Assembly (NCBI GenBank): GCA_964617665.1
Contig: CAZUAH010000109.1
Location: 1 to 31,125 of the forward strand
Length of the DNA stretch: 31,125 bases
From: JADHUC01 sp964617665
Lineage (GTDB): Bacteria > Planctomycetota > Planctomycetia > Pirellulales > Pirellulaceae
Direction: 5' to 3'
How positions within the stretch are numbered: the first letter of the stretch is position 1; every line of letters begins with the position of its first letter. The notes under the pieces are model-generated. The model had not been told where the DNA came from. It saw only the letters and a list, made by a program, of their open reading frames with translations, and searched no databases. Position numbers and translations under genes: made by a program. Shown here one piece after another: positions 1 through 8,836 of this stretch.

Positions 1-141
1 AATCCGAGCCGCTACTTCATGGCCACGCGCTCGCAGAGTGCGCCGCCGGACCTCCACCGCCTGCCGTTGTCGTTCAGCTTGCTGCACCTTCTCGGCAAAT
101 GGGGCAATCACCAACAGCGTTAGCAACGGATATTCAAGCAT
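1..141 (-). CDS. Start of an unknown protein, cut by the window edge
   Basis: An ATG at 141 on the minus strand opens a frame that stays open for 47 codons to the left edge of the window. A GAGGG lies 9 bases upstream of the ATG and could be its ribosome binding site. The protein starts with a short hydrophobic stretch (LLTLLVIAPF) followed by a strongly basic, Gln/Arg-rich helix (KVQQAERQRQ, VEVRRRTLRARG), as in the cytoplasmic side of a small membrane-anchored or coiled-coil protein. I do not recognise the family. It is divergent from the small membrane-protein genes that start at 288. With only 47 codons visible, a chance open frame cannot be excluded. Confidence 0.4.
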   Translation of the reverse strand, partial: MLEYPLLTLLVIAPFAEKVQQAERQRQAVEVRRRTLRARGHEVAARI

Positions 142-287
142 GACAACGGCCCTCGCATCTTGAGGCGAATCGACAACCCCATCCTACCATTTTCCATCCC
201 ACCAAAGAAAGAAAAGAATCCACAGAAGGCACAAGATATTGGCCCGGCTTCGGTCAGGTGGTAAAAATGGCTTCCGAGGGAATAGTG

Positions 288-659
288 ATGAACACCCGAC
301 GCTTACGACCGAAATGGACTCTGGGGACGATGTTACTCGTCGTCGGTTGGTCTTCGGTCGTGGTGTGGTTGAATGTAACGCCAAGGGTTCGTCACTTGCC
401 TCTTTTGGCAAGCGAAGAACTTGTGTGCAAGCGAGACTACGGCTTCCCACTCACCTACGCTTACGCAACGTACCTCCATCCGCACACTGAACCATGTCCT
501 CCTTTGGGTTTTCACCTTGGGATTCTATCTACCTGCGATTATTCGGCTTTGGTCCAGAACATAGCCAAAGGGCTCATTGCCGTCGTTATTCTCACTTGGA
601 CATCAAAGGCCATCCTATCCGCTTTAAGAGCGTTTATGAGCCGCCGCCAGAGAACTTGA
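288..659 (+). CDS. Small membrane protein, unknown function
   Basis: A protein of 123 residues. ATG 288 is chosen over GTG 258 and ATG 267 because a GAGGGA sits 7 bases upstream of it. The N-terminus is basic (MNTRRLRPKW) and leads into a transmembrane helix (TLGTMLLVVGWSSVVVWL). A second hydrophobic segment (GLIAVVILTW) lies near the C-terminus, which ends in a basic tail (SRRQRT). The W-T-L-x-x-M-L-L start resembles the F-[ST]-L-x-x-L-L motif that begins many short planctomycete membrane proteins; the two genes downstream share it. The 3' end lies inside a ~60-bp direct repeat (621-680) that recurs at 973-1036. The role is unknown. Confidence 0.55.
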   Translation: MNTRRLRPKWTLGTMLLVVGWSSVVVWLNVTPRVRHLPLLASEELVCKRDYGFPLTYAYATYLHPHTEPCPPLGFHLGILSTCDYSALVQNIAKGLIAVVILTWTSKAILSALRAFMSRRQRT

Positions 660-680
660 ATGGCGATTAGATGCCAAGGT
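621..680 (+). repeat. Direct repeat, copy 1
   Basis: This copy covers the last codons and stop of the 288-659 gene and the start of the next gene. It shares the blocks AAGAGCGTTTATGAG, CCGCCGCCAG and ATGGCGATTAGATGCCAAGG with copy 2 at 973-1036. The copies differ by a 3-base indel and a divergent stretch between the second and third blocks. Confidence 0.8.
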
Positions 681-931
681 GGAAGATGTTTAAGCGACCA
701 CAGTTTAGCTTGAAAGCTCTGTTCGTCATCATAATGGTGCTGGCGGTACCGTTGGGGATGTTGGTCAGTGGGGACGATGTTCTCGCCCCGATAGGCGAAC
801 TGCTTGCATCTCCTGTGGTGTGTGGCTGTATAGGCTACCTACTCGGTGGTTGGAAGCGCGGTTGGGTAGGTGCGTTCATCGGCCTAATCGCATATTGTGT
901 GATCCCAGCCTGCACGTCTATCCTCTTTTGA
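671..931 (+). CDS. Small two-helix membrane protein, unknown function
   Basis: A protein of 86 residues if ATG 671 is used, or 81 from ATG 686, which has an AGGTGG about 5 bases upstream. The N-terminal FKRPQFSLKALFVIIMVLA has the basic-F-S-L-x-x-L pattern followed by a transmembrane helix. A second hydrophobic, Gly-rich part follows (GCIGYLLGGW, GAFIGLIAYCVIPA), giving probably three short membrane segments. The gene starts 11 bases after its upstream neighbour stops, so the two are probably transcribed together. No catalytic motif is visible and the function is unknown. The F-S-L-type start is shared by all three genes of this group. Confidence 0.55.
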   Translation: MPRWKMFKRPQFSLKALFVIIMVLAVPLGMLVSGDDVLAPIGELLASPVVCGCIGYLLGGWKRGWVGAFIGLIAYCVIPACTSILF

Positions 932-972
932 TGTCGGGCTAGAGTAGGTATCTGGCAAGAGCTTCAACAGCC

Positions 973-1036
973 GCTCCAAGAGCGTTTATGAGCAAGCCGC
1001 CGCCAGCCGATGTAGATGGCGATTAGATGCCAAGGT
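973..1036 (+). repeat. Direct repeat, copy 2 (possible gene-end remnant)
   Basis: This is the second copy of the 621-680 repeat, lying between genes. Read in the frame matching copy 1 it gives A-P-R-A-F-M-S-K and then a stop after a few more codons, against A-L-R-A-F-M-S-R-R-Q-R-T at the end of the 288-659 gene. It could be the left-over 3' end of a duplicated or deleted paralogue. Confidence 0.75.
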
Positions 1037-1083
1037 AGAGTGTTACCTCGTAGCTGGTATAACGTAACCGAGAGGCTGTTGCA

Positions 1084-1641
1084 GTGTGTTGCGGGACCGA
1101 GATTCTCATTGGACTCATCTTTGTAGCCATTGGTTACATTCTGGTAATGGGCCATCTAGGACGCCGCAAGGGGAAGCGAGGATTTCGCTTTTCTCTGCTC
1201 GCCTTGTTTGGACTGCTTTTCATCTGCGGCGTCATCTCTTTCCATTTGAAGAATATGTACGATCAACGCCTGCCAAGGCCGGTGGTGTCACCGACCGAGT
1301 ACCCGTCAGAACTCCGTGAATTTCTTGAGGCTGCCGAAGAGAGCGAGGTAGAAGTTGAGGTACTGAAAGTCCATTGTCTGTCGGACGGTTGGACCGAGGA
1401 ATACTACTGGCAGACGAAAGCATCACCGGAGCTTTGTGAATTTAACGTGTCCCGCTGGAGGTTGACGCCGTTGAAGAAGGAATCCCTAGAGGTCAAATAC
1501 TTCTGGGAAAGGATGCCTGATGCTTGGAATGTCTCGCCGCCTGTTGAGGCAGACTATTTCGAGTCTACGGTCAACGTTGTGATCGTCATGCACGACAGAT
1601 CGGCCCAGCGATTCTACTATTGGTGGATTTGGGATTTCTAG
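1084..1641 (+). CDS. Membrane-anchored protein, unknown function
   Basis: A protein of 185 residues from GTG 1084; ATG 1147 would give 164 residues and neither start has a clear ribosome binding site. From GTG there are two transmembrane helices (about residues 6-22, EILIGLIFVAIGYILVM, and 36-52), separated by the basic loop GRRKGKRGFRF. The second helix begins with RFSLLALFGLLF, the same F-S-L-x-x-L pattern as the two upstream genes. The rest (about 60-185) is a soluble acidic domain rich in Glu, Trp and Tyr, with a Trp-rich C-terminus (FYYWWIWDF). I do not recognise that domain. The topology suggests an extracytoplasmic domain tethered to the membrane. Confidence 0.55.
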   Translation: MCCGTEILIGLIFVAIGYILVMGHLGRRKGKRGFRFSLLALFGLLFICGVISFHLKNMYDQRLPRPVVSPTEYPSELREFLEAAEESEVEVEVLKVHCLSDGWTEEYYWQTKASPELCEFNVSRWRLTPLKKESLEVKYFWERMPDAWNVSPPVEADYFESTVNVVIVMHDRSAQRFYYWWIWDF

Positions 1642-2035
1642 GTCAGCCCCCACCGAGTATTCGAGCCACGCAGAGTGCGCACGTGGGGAACGACCAGGGG
1701 TTCTTACAGAAGCCCTGGAAAGCCCTCTAACCCCCTCGGGGCCCATCCCAGCCCGATACCGTCTTCGGCTTCCAGGGGGCTCCTAGGGTGTCCGACGAAT
1801 GACGCAGGAGTATTTCAGGACAGAAGAATCTGATCCCCGCGGCGGACGCCGATGCGGAAAAAACACGCCGGACGAAGAGGCCACGCTGAAGGTCAGGGAC
1901 GCCGCAGGTCAAACGTCCTGGTGATAGCGACAAGGAATCGTTGCGTCGGCGGTCTAAGAAAAATAGACTGACGTCCGGCCGCATCCCTTTTGGCCACAGA
2001 ATTTCGCTTTTCACTTACGACCACGGGAAAACACC
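1642..2035. other. Gene-free stretch before the CsgG-like gene
   Basis: I find no convincing coding frame here. The stretch has several short GC-rich imperfect repeats. A weak promoter-like pair, TTGCGT at 1939-1944 and TAGACT 17 bases later, precedes the gene at 2036. It overlaps a small inverted repeat, GTCTA-N7-TAGAC. I treat these as suggestive only. Confidence 0.35.
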
Positions 2036-5000
2036 ATGAAACGTTGGGAAGTTCTGCGTCTTGCCATCTTCCTTGTGGCCGTAGCCTCCGCACTGGTCAT
2101 ACCATCGTCTGCAGCGGAAGACGATCCTCGCCGCGATACGGAATGGCGTCGCTGGGCGGTCTTTGCTTCGCAGGATGTCGCTCGGGATGGTTTGCCGGAA
2201 TTGATCACGGTGGCCCTTTCGGAGGATTCGTCGCTTGAACTCGTCGAGCGTCAGGAGCTTGCGGCTGCCACGCGGGAAATGGAGCTTGCCGCCTATCTTG
2301 GCCCTGATGCGGGCCGGCAACGGCTTCAGCTTGGTCGTGTGCTCAAAGCCGATGCGCTCGTGCTGCTGTCGCTCGAACCATCAGCCGCCCAACCAGATGG
2401 CGAAGCATCGGAGTTCCTGAGACTGATCATCGCCGAATGCCGCTTGGGCACGCGGCTGGCGATCGACTACTTGCCGTACGACCGCCAGCGGGTGGACGAA
2501 TTGGCGGAACAGTGTGTCAAGAAAGTGAACGATACTCGGCGGCGATTTCCACGGGGCATCGAGCGGACAATCGGTGTCACGCAGTTCCTGTCGAAGAACT
2601 TCGTCCACGACTACGACCATCTGCAATCGGGGTATGCCGGTCTGTTGGCCAGCGCGCTGACGGCGTTTCCCGGTGTGGCGGTCATCGAGATCGAAGAAGC
2701 ACGCGCCATCGCCGACGAAATGAAGCTGTCCGGCGACGATCTGGCCGATCGCGTGGTGCCTGTGACAGTTACTGGGGAATTCGAAGTCTCGAAGGCCGAA
2801 TCGGCCGATGCGAAAGCGACGATTGACCTTGTTGTCGAACTGTCACGGAGCGGGAAGGTCGTCGGCCGCGGCGTTCTAGAAGGCCGGTCGCTGGCGGATG
2901 TGCCAGGTCTACTGCGAGATCGACTTGCACGGGCGGTAATTCAGCGATCATCAGCGTCAGACGGCCCCAATCTCTCGATTGACGAGCAGTATACGGTTCT
3001 GGTCGAGCGTGCGGATACGTTCGCCCGTATCGGGGCATTCGAGCAATCAACGGCACTCCGCGAAGCCGCCTTGTTGCTGAAGCCAAGAGACCTGGATCAA
3101 GAGCTGTTGCTGATCAGCGAGTACCATAGCAGCCTGCTTGCCCGCTCGCGAGAGACATGGTCCCCGCTTGTCTCGGAACGCAACGACACAACACCTCGTC
3201 CCGAGGACGCGAAGCATTGGGACGCGGCCCATGACGGGCACATGCGAATCCTGCGTGTTTTGGCGCATCACATTGAAGATGTGATTCGTCGCCGCGAAGT
3301 CAACGCACGCGAAGCCGATCAGTTGGTCTCCGGATATCGGCAAGTCCTTAGCGCCGCCAACAATGTCCGCTACGGAGCCGCTAACGTTGCCAAAGGGAAA
3401 GACCTGCTGGAGACATTTGCTTGGCGCGTTTTCCCGCTGTTCCATCAGCTCGACACCGACCTACGCGATGGCGGCGTGCATCCGGCGCTCCGGGATCGCA
3501 CTGTGTCGCTGGACAGGACGTGGAATGCCGAACAACAACGGGACAGATGGACTTCGACCGCGCTGAGCGTGTTCATGTTTTCGCTTCCCATACTGAGGAA
3601 TGGCGGAAGTCTCCCGTCGGAGCACCAGCCGATGCTTGACGATCTGCACAGGTTCCTGACCGAAGTGCCGACCGGCTCGTTGCCGATACGGCGAATGGCC
3701 CACAAGACAATGCGCTTCGAGATCAAGGGAACTGTTGATCAAGTGCACGGCTTCTACGATCGGCTGAGACAGAGCGGAAAGCCGTGGAACGAATTCTATG
3801 CTCGTTGTGGCCTGTTGGCTCGGGCGATCGCCGGGCATCCACAGTCCGATATCGGCCGCCCACTAAGAGACGAGCTCGACGACCTGTGTACGTTTCTCGA
3901 AGAGCACGCTCTCGGAGAGGAAGCAGAACTAGTTCGCAGCACGTATCTCGGTGAATTCGATCGACTTGAACAACTGATCGAGCGACGCGAAGGAGCGATG
4001 ATCCCGCCGCGGTCCAAACCAACACCGGACGCATCACCCTTCGTCGAACTACCTTCACGGATTGACTTCCAGGAGATCGATGAACGTCGGTGCTATTGGG
4101 AGTCCATCCAACGTTGCTCGGACGCGCTTGACTTGTGTTGGCGGAAATACGAGGTCGCACTGGTGCCTGAGCCCGGCCGGGCGGTATCGCTACATCGCGC
4201 CCAGACACCGGAGGAGCACGTAGCGTCGGCCCATTGGGATGGTCAGTACGTTTGGGTCGTAACGATGGCTAGCGGAGTGCGTGTGTTCGACACAGATGCA
4301 CGCCAAGTTGTGTTCTTCCGACGACCGCAAACAGCCGGCGACGAAACCAATGACCCACAGCCGGAACGGTCCAGCCAGGGGCCAACCACTGTCGCGCCCG
4401 CTGGTAAGGGACGCCAAGCCGCGGGCATTACCGGACCTGAACTTCCGCCATACGAGCGAATCCACAAACTGCATAAGACCTCGGCCCTGCCCTTGCGACT
4501 TCAGCCGCTTGGGCCGGGACGAGCAATCTTGGTTGGTCGGTATGGGAAACTGAATCGCTTGTGGTTTGCGCAGGTCCAGGTCGGTGATCCGGCCAAAGTC
4601 GATGTCTTCCACACTTGCACGAAGGTTCGATCCGATCCCGAGGCGCCAGACGACGATCCCGAACAGATCTTCTTGCCGTGCTGGATGACGGAGTGGCAGG
4701 AGCCGGACAGCGGTCGACGATCATTGATCGTCGGACGAATGCAACAACACGGCGACCGAAGGCTCGGACGCCAGCCTCTTGCCGTCGATCTGGAAACGCT
4801 TGAAGCATCTGTGTTCTCTTTCCGCTTTCCGGCGGCCAACTTCTTGACTCGATACTCCTTCGACAGCAGGATCCTCCACATCGAAGGATCCCGCGTCAAT
4901 GTTCTCACCCCCAATGCAAAAGACCCCAACGATTGGGACCACACGGCGATCGCAACCCCGTACGACCACAAATCGAGACCGGGTCAACAGGTGATTGACC

Positions 5001-5221
5001 ACGACGGTTCTCTCTATGTGACGGGTACTCATTGGCTGCGCATCGACCGAGCGACGTGGGAAACTGACAACTTGACAACACAACCGCTGCCAGAATGGAC
5101 GCAATTTCAGCACTACGGCCTTTCGGCCCATCACGGTCTGGTTGCCTGGAATCTAGCGAAACCGCTTCATCGAGTGACAATCGTCGCGAATGATCCCGGC
5201 AAAGCGAAGCCTGAAGACTAG
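2036..5221 (+). CDS. Large exported protein with two CsgG/TolB-like modules
   Basis: A protein of 1061 residues with a signal peptide at residues 1-27 (LAIFLVAVASALVIPSSAA before EDD). Two successive modules of the CsgG/TolB N-terminal type can be read. The first is at about 38-160, with the typical sequence SLELVERQELAAATREMEL followed by GRVLKADALVLLSLE. The second is at about 172-310 (IGVTQFLSK, then IEEARAIADEMKL, then a long VPVTVTGEFEV strand). Residues about 320-700 look helical and TPR-like. Residues about 710-1060 are strand-rich (YVWVVTMASGVRVFDTDAR) and could form a beta-propeller. CsgG-like modules often sense or build envelope structures, but no CsgA/B/E/F partner is nearby, so a curli role is not supported. 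A monocistronic unit is likely. Identification of the modules is moderately sure; the function is unknown. Confidence 0.75.
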   Translation: MKRWEVLRLAIFLVAVASALVIPSSAAEDDPRRDTEWRRWAVFASQDVARDGLPELITVALSEDSSLELVERQELAAATREMELAAYLGPDAGRQRLQLGRVLKADALVLLSLEPSAAQPDGEASEFLRLIIAECRLGTRLAIDYLPYDRQRVDELAEQCVKKVNDTRRRFPRGIERTIGVTQFLSKNFVHDYDHLQSGYAGLLASALTAFPGVAVIEIEEARAIADEMKLSGDDLADRVVPVTVTGEFEVSKAESADAKATIDLVVELSRSGKVVGRGVLEGRSLADVPGLLRDRLARAVIQRSSASDGPNLSIDEQYTVLVERADTFARIGAFEQSTALREAALLLKPRDLDQELLLISEYHSSLLARSRETWSPLVSERNDTTPRPEDAKHWDAAHDGHMRILRVLAHHIEDVIRRREVNAREADQLVSGYRQVLSAANNVRYGAANVAKGKDLLETFAWRVFPLFHQLDTDLRDGGVHPALRDRTVSLDRTWNAEQQRDRWTSTALSVFMFSLPILRNGGSLPSEHQPMLDDLHRFLTEVPTGSLPIRRMAHKTMRFEIKGTVDQVHGFYDRLRQSGKPWNEFYARCGLLARAIAGHPQSDIGRPLRDELDDLCTFLEEHALGEEAELVRSTYLGEFDRLEQLIERREGAMIPPRSKPTPDASPFVELPSRIDFQEIDERRCYWESIQRCSDALDLCWRKYEVALVPEPGRAVSLHRAQTPEEHVASAHWDGQYVWVVTMASGVRVFDTDARQVVFFRRPQTAGDETNDPQPERSSQGPTTVAPAGKGRQAAGITGPELPPYERIHKLHKTSALPLRLQPLGPGRAILVGRYGKLNRLWFAQVQVGDPAKVDVFHTCTKVRSDPEAPDDDPEQIFLPCWMTEWQEPDSGRRSLIVGRMQQHGDRRLGRQPLAVDLETLEASVFSFRFPAANFLTRYSFDSRILHIEGSRVNVLTPNAKDPNDWDHTAIATPYDHKSRPGQQVIDHDGSLYVTGTHWLRIDRATWETDNLTTQPLPEWTQFQHYGLSAHHGLVAWNLAKPLHRVTIVANDPGKAKPED

Positions 5222-5315
5222 ATCGCATTCGGGATTACAGTAGCGGGTCTTTCGCCGTTTGGACCTGTGATTCACGGCGCCGGAGACGCTAGACGTCCGT
5301 GCGACACGCACTAGC

Positions 5316-5831
5316 TCACTTCGATTGGGTCAGCTTCAACGTCTTCACCGGCTTGTCATTCTCCAAGAAGACTACCGCCGAATAGGAGCCCTTGGGCACC
5401 GAGACGATGAGCGGACAGGCGAAAGTGGCGGATCCGGGTACGCCGGTCTTGGCTTCGTAGCGCAGGTACAGCGTGCCCTTGCGGACAGACACACCGGTCA
5501 CCTTGTAGGTCGTTACGGCAGGCCCACGTTTGATCGCACTGATGACCGTCTTGGATTTGAACGCATCCGACTTGAGCCGATTCGACTTGTCGCCCATCAC
5601 AAAAGCCACGCCGAAGACCTCATCAAACCGCTCGCGATCCTGGATTGCGACAAACGAAGCCGGTTTGTCACGCTCGAACTTATTCGAGACAAAGTAGCCG
5701 TCATGGACTTCGTGCGCGACCGCCTTGCCCGCCGGTCCGTCGGGATCGTCTCGCGACACATCGGCGAGAGAATACAGCGTTCCCAGCCCGCTGACGACGG
5801 CAAGGAACAGGAGGAGGATCTTGATCTTCAT
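5316..5831 (-). CDS. Small exported protein beside the HzsA-related gene
   Basis: A protein of 171 residues. ATG 5831 has a GGGGAG 8 bases upstream. The signal peptide is clear (KIKILLLFLAVVSGLGTLYSLA). The mature part is predicted to be strand-rich: FVAIQDRERFDEVFG, then VISAIKRGPAVTTYKV, then TLYLRYEAKTG and the repeated pattern PLIVSVPKGSYSAVVFLEND. The last part recalls the small beta-domain of PrcB-like proteins, but I would not assign it. It starts 35 bases after the HzsA-related gene stops, on the same strand, so the two probably form an operon and may act together in the periplasm. The function is unknown. Confidence 0.75.
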   Translation of the reverse strand: MKIKILLLFLAVVSGLGTLYSLADVSRDDPDGPAGKAVAHEVHDGYFVSNKFERDKPASFVAIQDRERFDEVFGVAFVMGDKSNRLKSDAFKSKTVISAIKRGPAVTTYKVTGVSVRKGTLYLRYEAKTGVPGSATFACPLIVSVPKGSYSAVVFLENDKPVKTLKLTQSK

Positions 5832-5866
5832 GCTTTGTGCTCCCCTTCAAAGTCTCTGTTGAACGT

Positions 5867-8836
5867 TCAATGCAGCCGAGGCGTGACCAATTCACCGCGG
5901 GCTTGAGCTTCGGGGTTTTCGTAGGCTCCCAAGAACTCGGAATTGCAGTCCAGCCAAAGGACAATGCGGTGCAGCTCTTCGTCCGAAAGCTCCACGCCAT
6001 AGTGCCGTTCGTCCAAGTAGTCGAGCAACTCTGCCGCGCGAGCGCCGAATTTGCCTGGAACCGCTCGGCTGCCTCCGTGAACGCCGGCCGTATTGAGACT
6101 GTGGACGAGCGTCTGGTACCAGAAGCCGTAGTGTTCGGCCAAGTTGAGGTACGACCGACTGTAGGGCCAAACACGACCGTCCCGGTCACGAAGCTGTTGC
6201 ACCGTACCACTCAGGTCGATCGCCTCCTCTTGGCGGTGGCAGTCCACGCAATGGCGGTCCAGGACTGGCTGGACCAGCCGGACGTAGTTGAACGGATTGC
6301 TGCCGTCCACGTCGGGGACGATCTTCGACGGCGGACGTCGCAGCGCCAGCGGAGGCTGGATCGAAATACTCGGCGCCCGCAGTCTCGGCTCGTGACACCC
6401 CTGGCAGGTCAGCCGTTCGCCGGCATGCACATACGTGGCCGATCGCATTGACTGGACCGCCATGCCACGTTCGTCCAACGCTTGGAAGTAGATCAACTTG
6501 TCCACTGGCGCCTCGAAATAGACGCTTCCATCGGCTTCCACCGGTACCGTCCCCAGCACCGCCCGCGCGTTGCTCTGCTCGGCCACGCCGATCTTTGGCT
6601 TGTTTCGACGAGCAACGCTCTTTGGCAAGATTTGCAGCACGCGAAGGCTGGTGATCTTGACATCTTCCGGCCAAGTGAAATCGCTATCGTAGATGTTCAT
6701 CACGGCGATCGTCGCGGCGCGGTCTTCGCCAGGTGAGTTCCCTTGGCGAGTGGCGGCCGTCTGCGTCGTGCCGTCCTGAACCACTGGCGGAACGGGGCGA
6801 GGGCGTAGTGGAATCGGGCTGAAGCAGGGGATGTCCGGATCGCGGTAGATCAATTCTCTGTTGCCGAACCGATCCACCCAGTAGATTCCGTGATTCTTCG
6901 CCCCGTGATCGTACACACACAGGTAGTCGTCTTCGCCGAGCGGCCATGGCGTGCCGTAGACCATCGAAGGGCGAATCGGTGCCTCGCCCTCGGGGAATGG
7001 CACCTCGGGCGTCAGCCGCGTGATCTGCGAGTTGGCATTGTCGTCCCGGATCCTCAAGTCGATTTGGATCAGCGAACCGAACGCGTGACCGTGGTGTGGT
7101 GCGGCCACGGCAATGTACTTCTCGGAACCGGGTATCGCTCGGATGTCCAACTCGGCCCAAGGTCGATCCGCCAGCCGTTTGGGATAGTTGCCGTGCGGCG
7201 CCCGAGGATTGCGACCGTCCGGATAACACGTCCAAATGTGATGGGCCGCCTGTGTGTCACGGTCGATGTAGTCCCAGCGAGTATAGACGATCATCCCATC
7301 GTTGTTCACGCTGGGATGCCATTCGTTCGTATCGTGACGGCTGAGCGCGATGATGTCAGTGCCGTCCGGTTCCATCGAACACAGGTTGTAGCTCCGGCAG
7401 GCTCGTGTGCCGCAGCGCACGTACCCGCCGCGACGCTCGGAAACGAAAGCAATTCGTCCGTTGGGAAGAAAGCAAGGATCGAAATCGTTCCACGGCCCGT
7501 CCGTCAGTTGCGTCAAACCGGAGCCGTCCACGCGCACACTGAATAGATGGTAGCAGTTCGTGGTTGTCCAACGCCGATCTCTCTCTGCCTGGGCCGATGA
7601 CGTCTCGGGATCGGCGTTTTCCGTATAGGCGAACAGGATCGACGTTCCATCATAGGACAACTCGGGGGAAAGAAACGATCCCGGCACTAGTCTTTGAGCG
7701 CGGAAACGACCGTTTTGGACCTTCGAGTCGGCCAACAGGTTGGTCAGCTTCGGAAAGTCGCCTAGTGCATCTTCAAGCACGAACAGCCCGCCGCCGGCCG
7801 TCGACGTGAAGCCATAGTATTGGTCGCATATGTGTTGGTAGTATGGATGCTGTCGCTTGACGAACAGAATCTTGTCGAAGTCCAACAGCGGATTCGAAAA
7901 CGCGATTTTGCGGAACAGACGTCTTGCTTCGAAATAGAGGTCTCGGCGAACGTTCGTGGGTACTACCTCGGACCGCTCGAACTTGGCCAAACGCTGGTCG
8001 AGCCGCTGCAGGTCCGTTGTCACGGCATCGAGTTGTGCCACGTCAGCTCTGGTCCGTAGCCTGGCCGCCAATTGATAACCGCGGCGTACGACCTCTCGCG
8101 TGTGGGCGAGCAGAAAACCGCCATCTGCGGGCACCGTCACTGTCGACGTTTCACGTGCGGTCCCAGGAACCGAATGTCGACTGACGCTTTTCTGATCGGC
8201 CGGTTTGCCCAAAGCGAGATTGCGCTTCGGATCGTCCACTCCATAGACTTCGACCTCGTCCAGCGCCAAGTGACAAGTGCCATTCACGAACAGCCGCACG
8301 ATCCGGGCGGTCACATCCTTGTCCTTGAAGCTGACAATCAGCGGCTTCTTCTCCTTCACGCCGTAGAACACAGTGCCGTCGTGCTGGTAGACCTGATCGA
8401 ATCTGTGTAACTGCCCATCGCGCGCTAATTGGATGCCAATTCTTCGCGTGCGAGGCGCATGGCCGCCGTCTGTTCGGTTGTAGATCACAACTCGGTCAAA
8501 TCGGCAATCCTTACCTAGGTCGACCTGCCACCATGGATCCTTCTCGCCCACAGCAACGTGAAATCCAAACCGCCCGTTCTTGATTCCGTCCACAGCACCC
8601 GAGGCGTCTTGCACTGTGGTGACACCAAACGCATTGACCTTCACAGGCTGTCCCGGGGCCATGCGAGTGGCCGCGAATCGTCGATCACAAGCGAGCCAAT
8701 CGGCCTCGACCAAAGCCTTTACCTGGTCGCCCACGTCCTCAGCCGGTAGGCAACGGCCGGCAAAGGCCGTTGCTAAAGCCAAGGTGAACGCAAGTATTCT
8801 GATCGCTCCCAAGTTCTTACCAGAGGCAAGCAGCAT
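5867..8836 (-). CDS. HzsA-related protein: discoidin-like, PD40 propeller, two c-haem sites
   Basis: A protein of 989 residues. ATG 8836 is preferred to GTG 8839 because an AGGAGG lies 7 bases upstream of it. In order: a signal peptide (IRILAFTLALATAFA); an F5/8 type C (discoidin)-like domain at about 70-200 (WWQVDLGKDCRFDRVVIYNR); a PD40/TolB-like propeller at about 350-640 (LSPELSYDGTSILFAYTE, CFLPNGRIAFVSERRGG, HPSVNNDGMIVYTRWDY); and a C-terminal part matching the hydrazine synthase alpha-like pattern (GTVPVEADGSVYFEAP, QALDERGMAVQSMRS). Two c-type haem sites are seen, C811-Q-G-C-H815 and C863-V-D-C-H867. In anammox bacteria this fold is the alpha subunit of hydrazine synthase. No beta/gamma subunit genes are here, so hydrazine synthesis is not implied. 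It is more likely a periplasmic redox or sugar-binding enzyme of the non-anammox HzsA-related family. Confidence 0.9.
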   Translation of the reverse strand: MLLASGKNLGAIRILAFTLALATAFAGRCLPAEDVGDQVKALVEADWLACDRRFAATRMAPGQPVKVNAFGVTTVQDASGAVDGIKNGRFGFHVAVGEKDPWWQVDLGKDCRFDRVVIYNRTDGGHAPRTRRIGIQLARDGQLHRFDQVYQHDGTVFYGVKEKKPLIVSFKDKDVTARIVRLFVNGTCHLALDEVEVYGVDDPKRNLALGKPADQKSVSRHSVPGTARETSTVTVPADGGFLLAHTREVVRRGYQLAARLRTRADVAQLDAVTTDLQRLDQRLAKFERSEVVPTNVRRDLYFEARRLFRKIAFSNPLLDFDKILFVKRQHPYYQHICDQYYGFTSTAGGGLFVLEDALGDFPKLTNLLADSKVQNGRFRAQRLVPGSFLSPELSYDGTSILFAYTENADPETSSAQAERDRRWTTTNCYHLFSVRVDGSGLTQLTDGPWNDFDPCFLPNGRIAFVSERRGGYVRCGTRACRSYNLCSMEPDGTDIIALSRHDTNEWHPSVNNDGMIVYTRWDYIDRDTQAAHHIWTCYPDGRNPRAPHGNYPKRLADRPWAELDIRAIPGSEKYIAVAAPHHGHAFGSLIQIDLRIRDDNANSQITRLTPEVPFPEGEAPIRPSMVYGTPWPLGEDDYLCVYDHGAKNHGIYWVDRFGNRELIYRDPDIPCFSPIPLRPRPVPPVVQDGTTQTAATRQGNSPGEDRAATIAVMNIYDSDFTWPEDVKITSLRVLQILPKSVARRNKPKIGVAEQSNARAVLGTVPVEADGSVYFEAPVDKLIYFQALDERGMAVQSMRSATYVHAGERLTCQGCHEPRLRAPSISIQPPLALRRPPSKIVPDVDGSNPFNYVRLVQPVLDRHCVDCHRQEEAIDLSGTVQQLRDRDGRVWPYSRSYLNLAEHYGFWYQTLVHSLNTAGVHGGSRAVPGKFGARAAELLDYLDERHYGVELSDEELHRIVLWLDCNSEFLGAYENPEAQARGELVTPRLH

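Noticed and set aside
2036..5221. A curli assembly role for the CsgG-like protein
   Set aside because: No csgA/B/E/F-like genes are near and the protein is several times longer than CsgG.
5867..8836. Hydrazine synthesis (anammox metabolism)
   Set aside because: Only an alpha-subunit-like protein is present; the family is also found in planctomycetes outside anammox.
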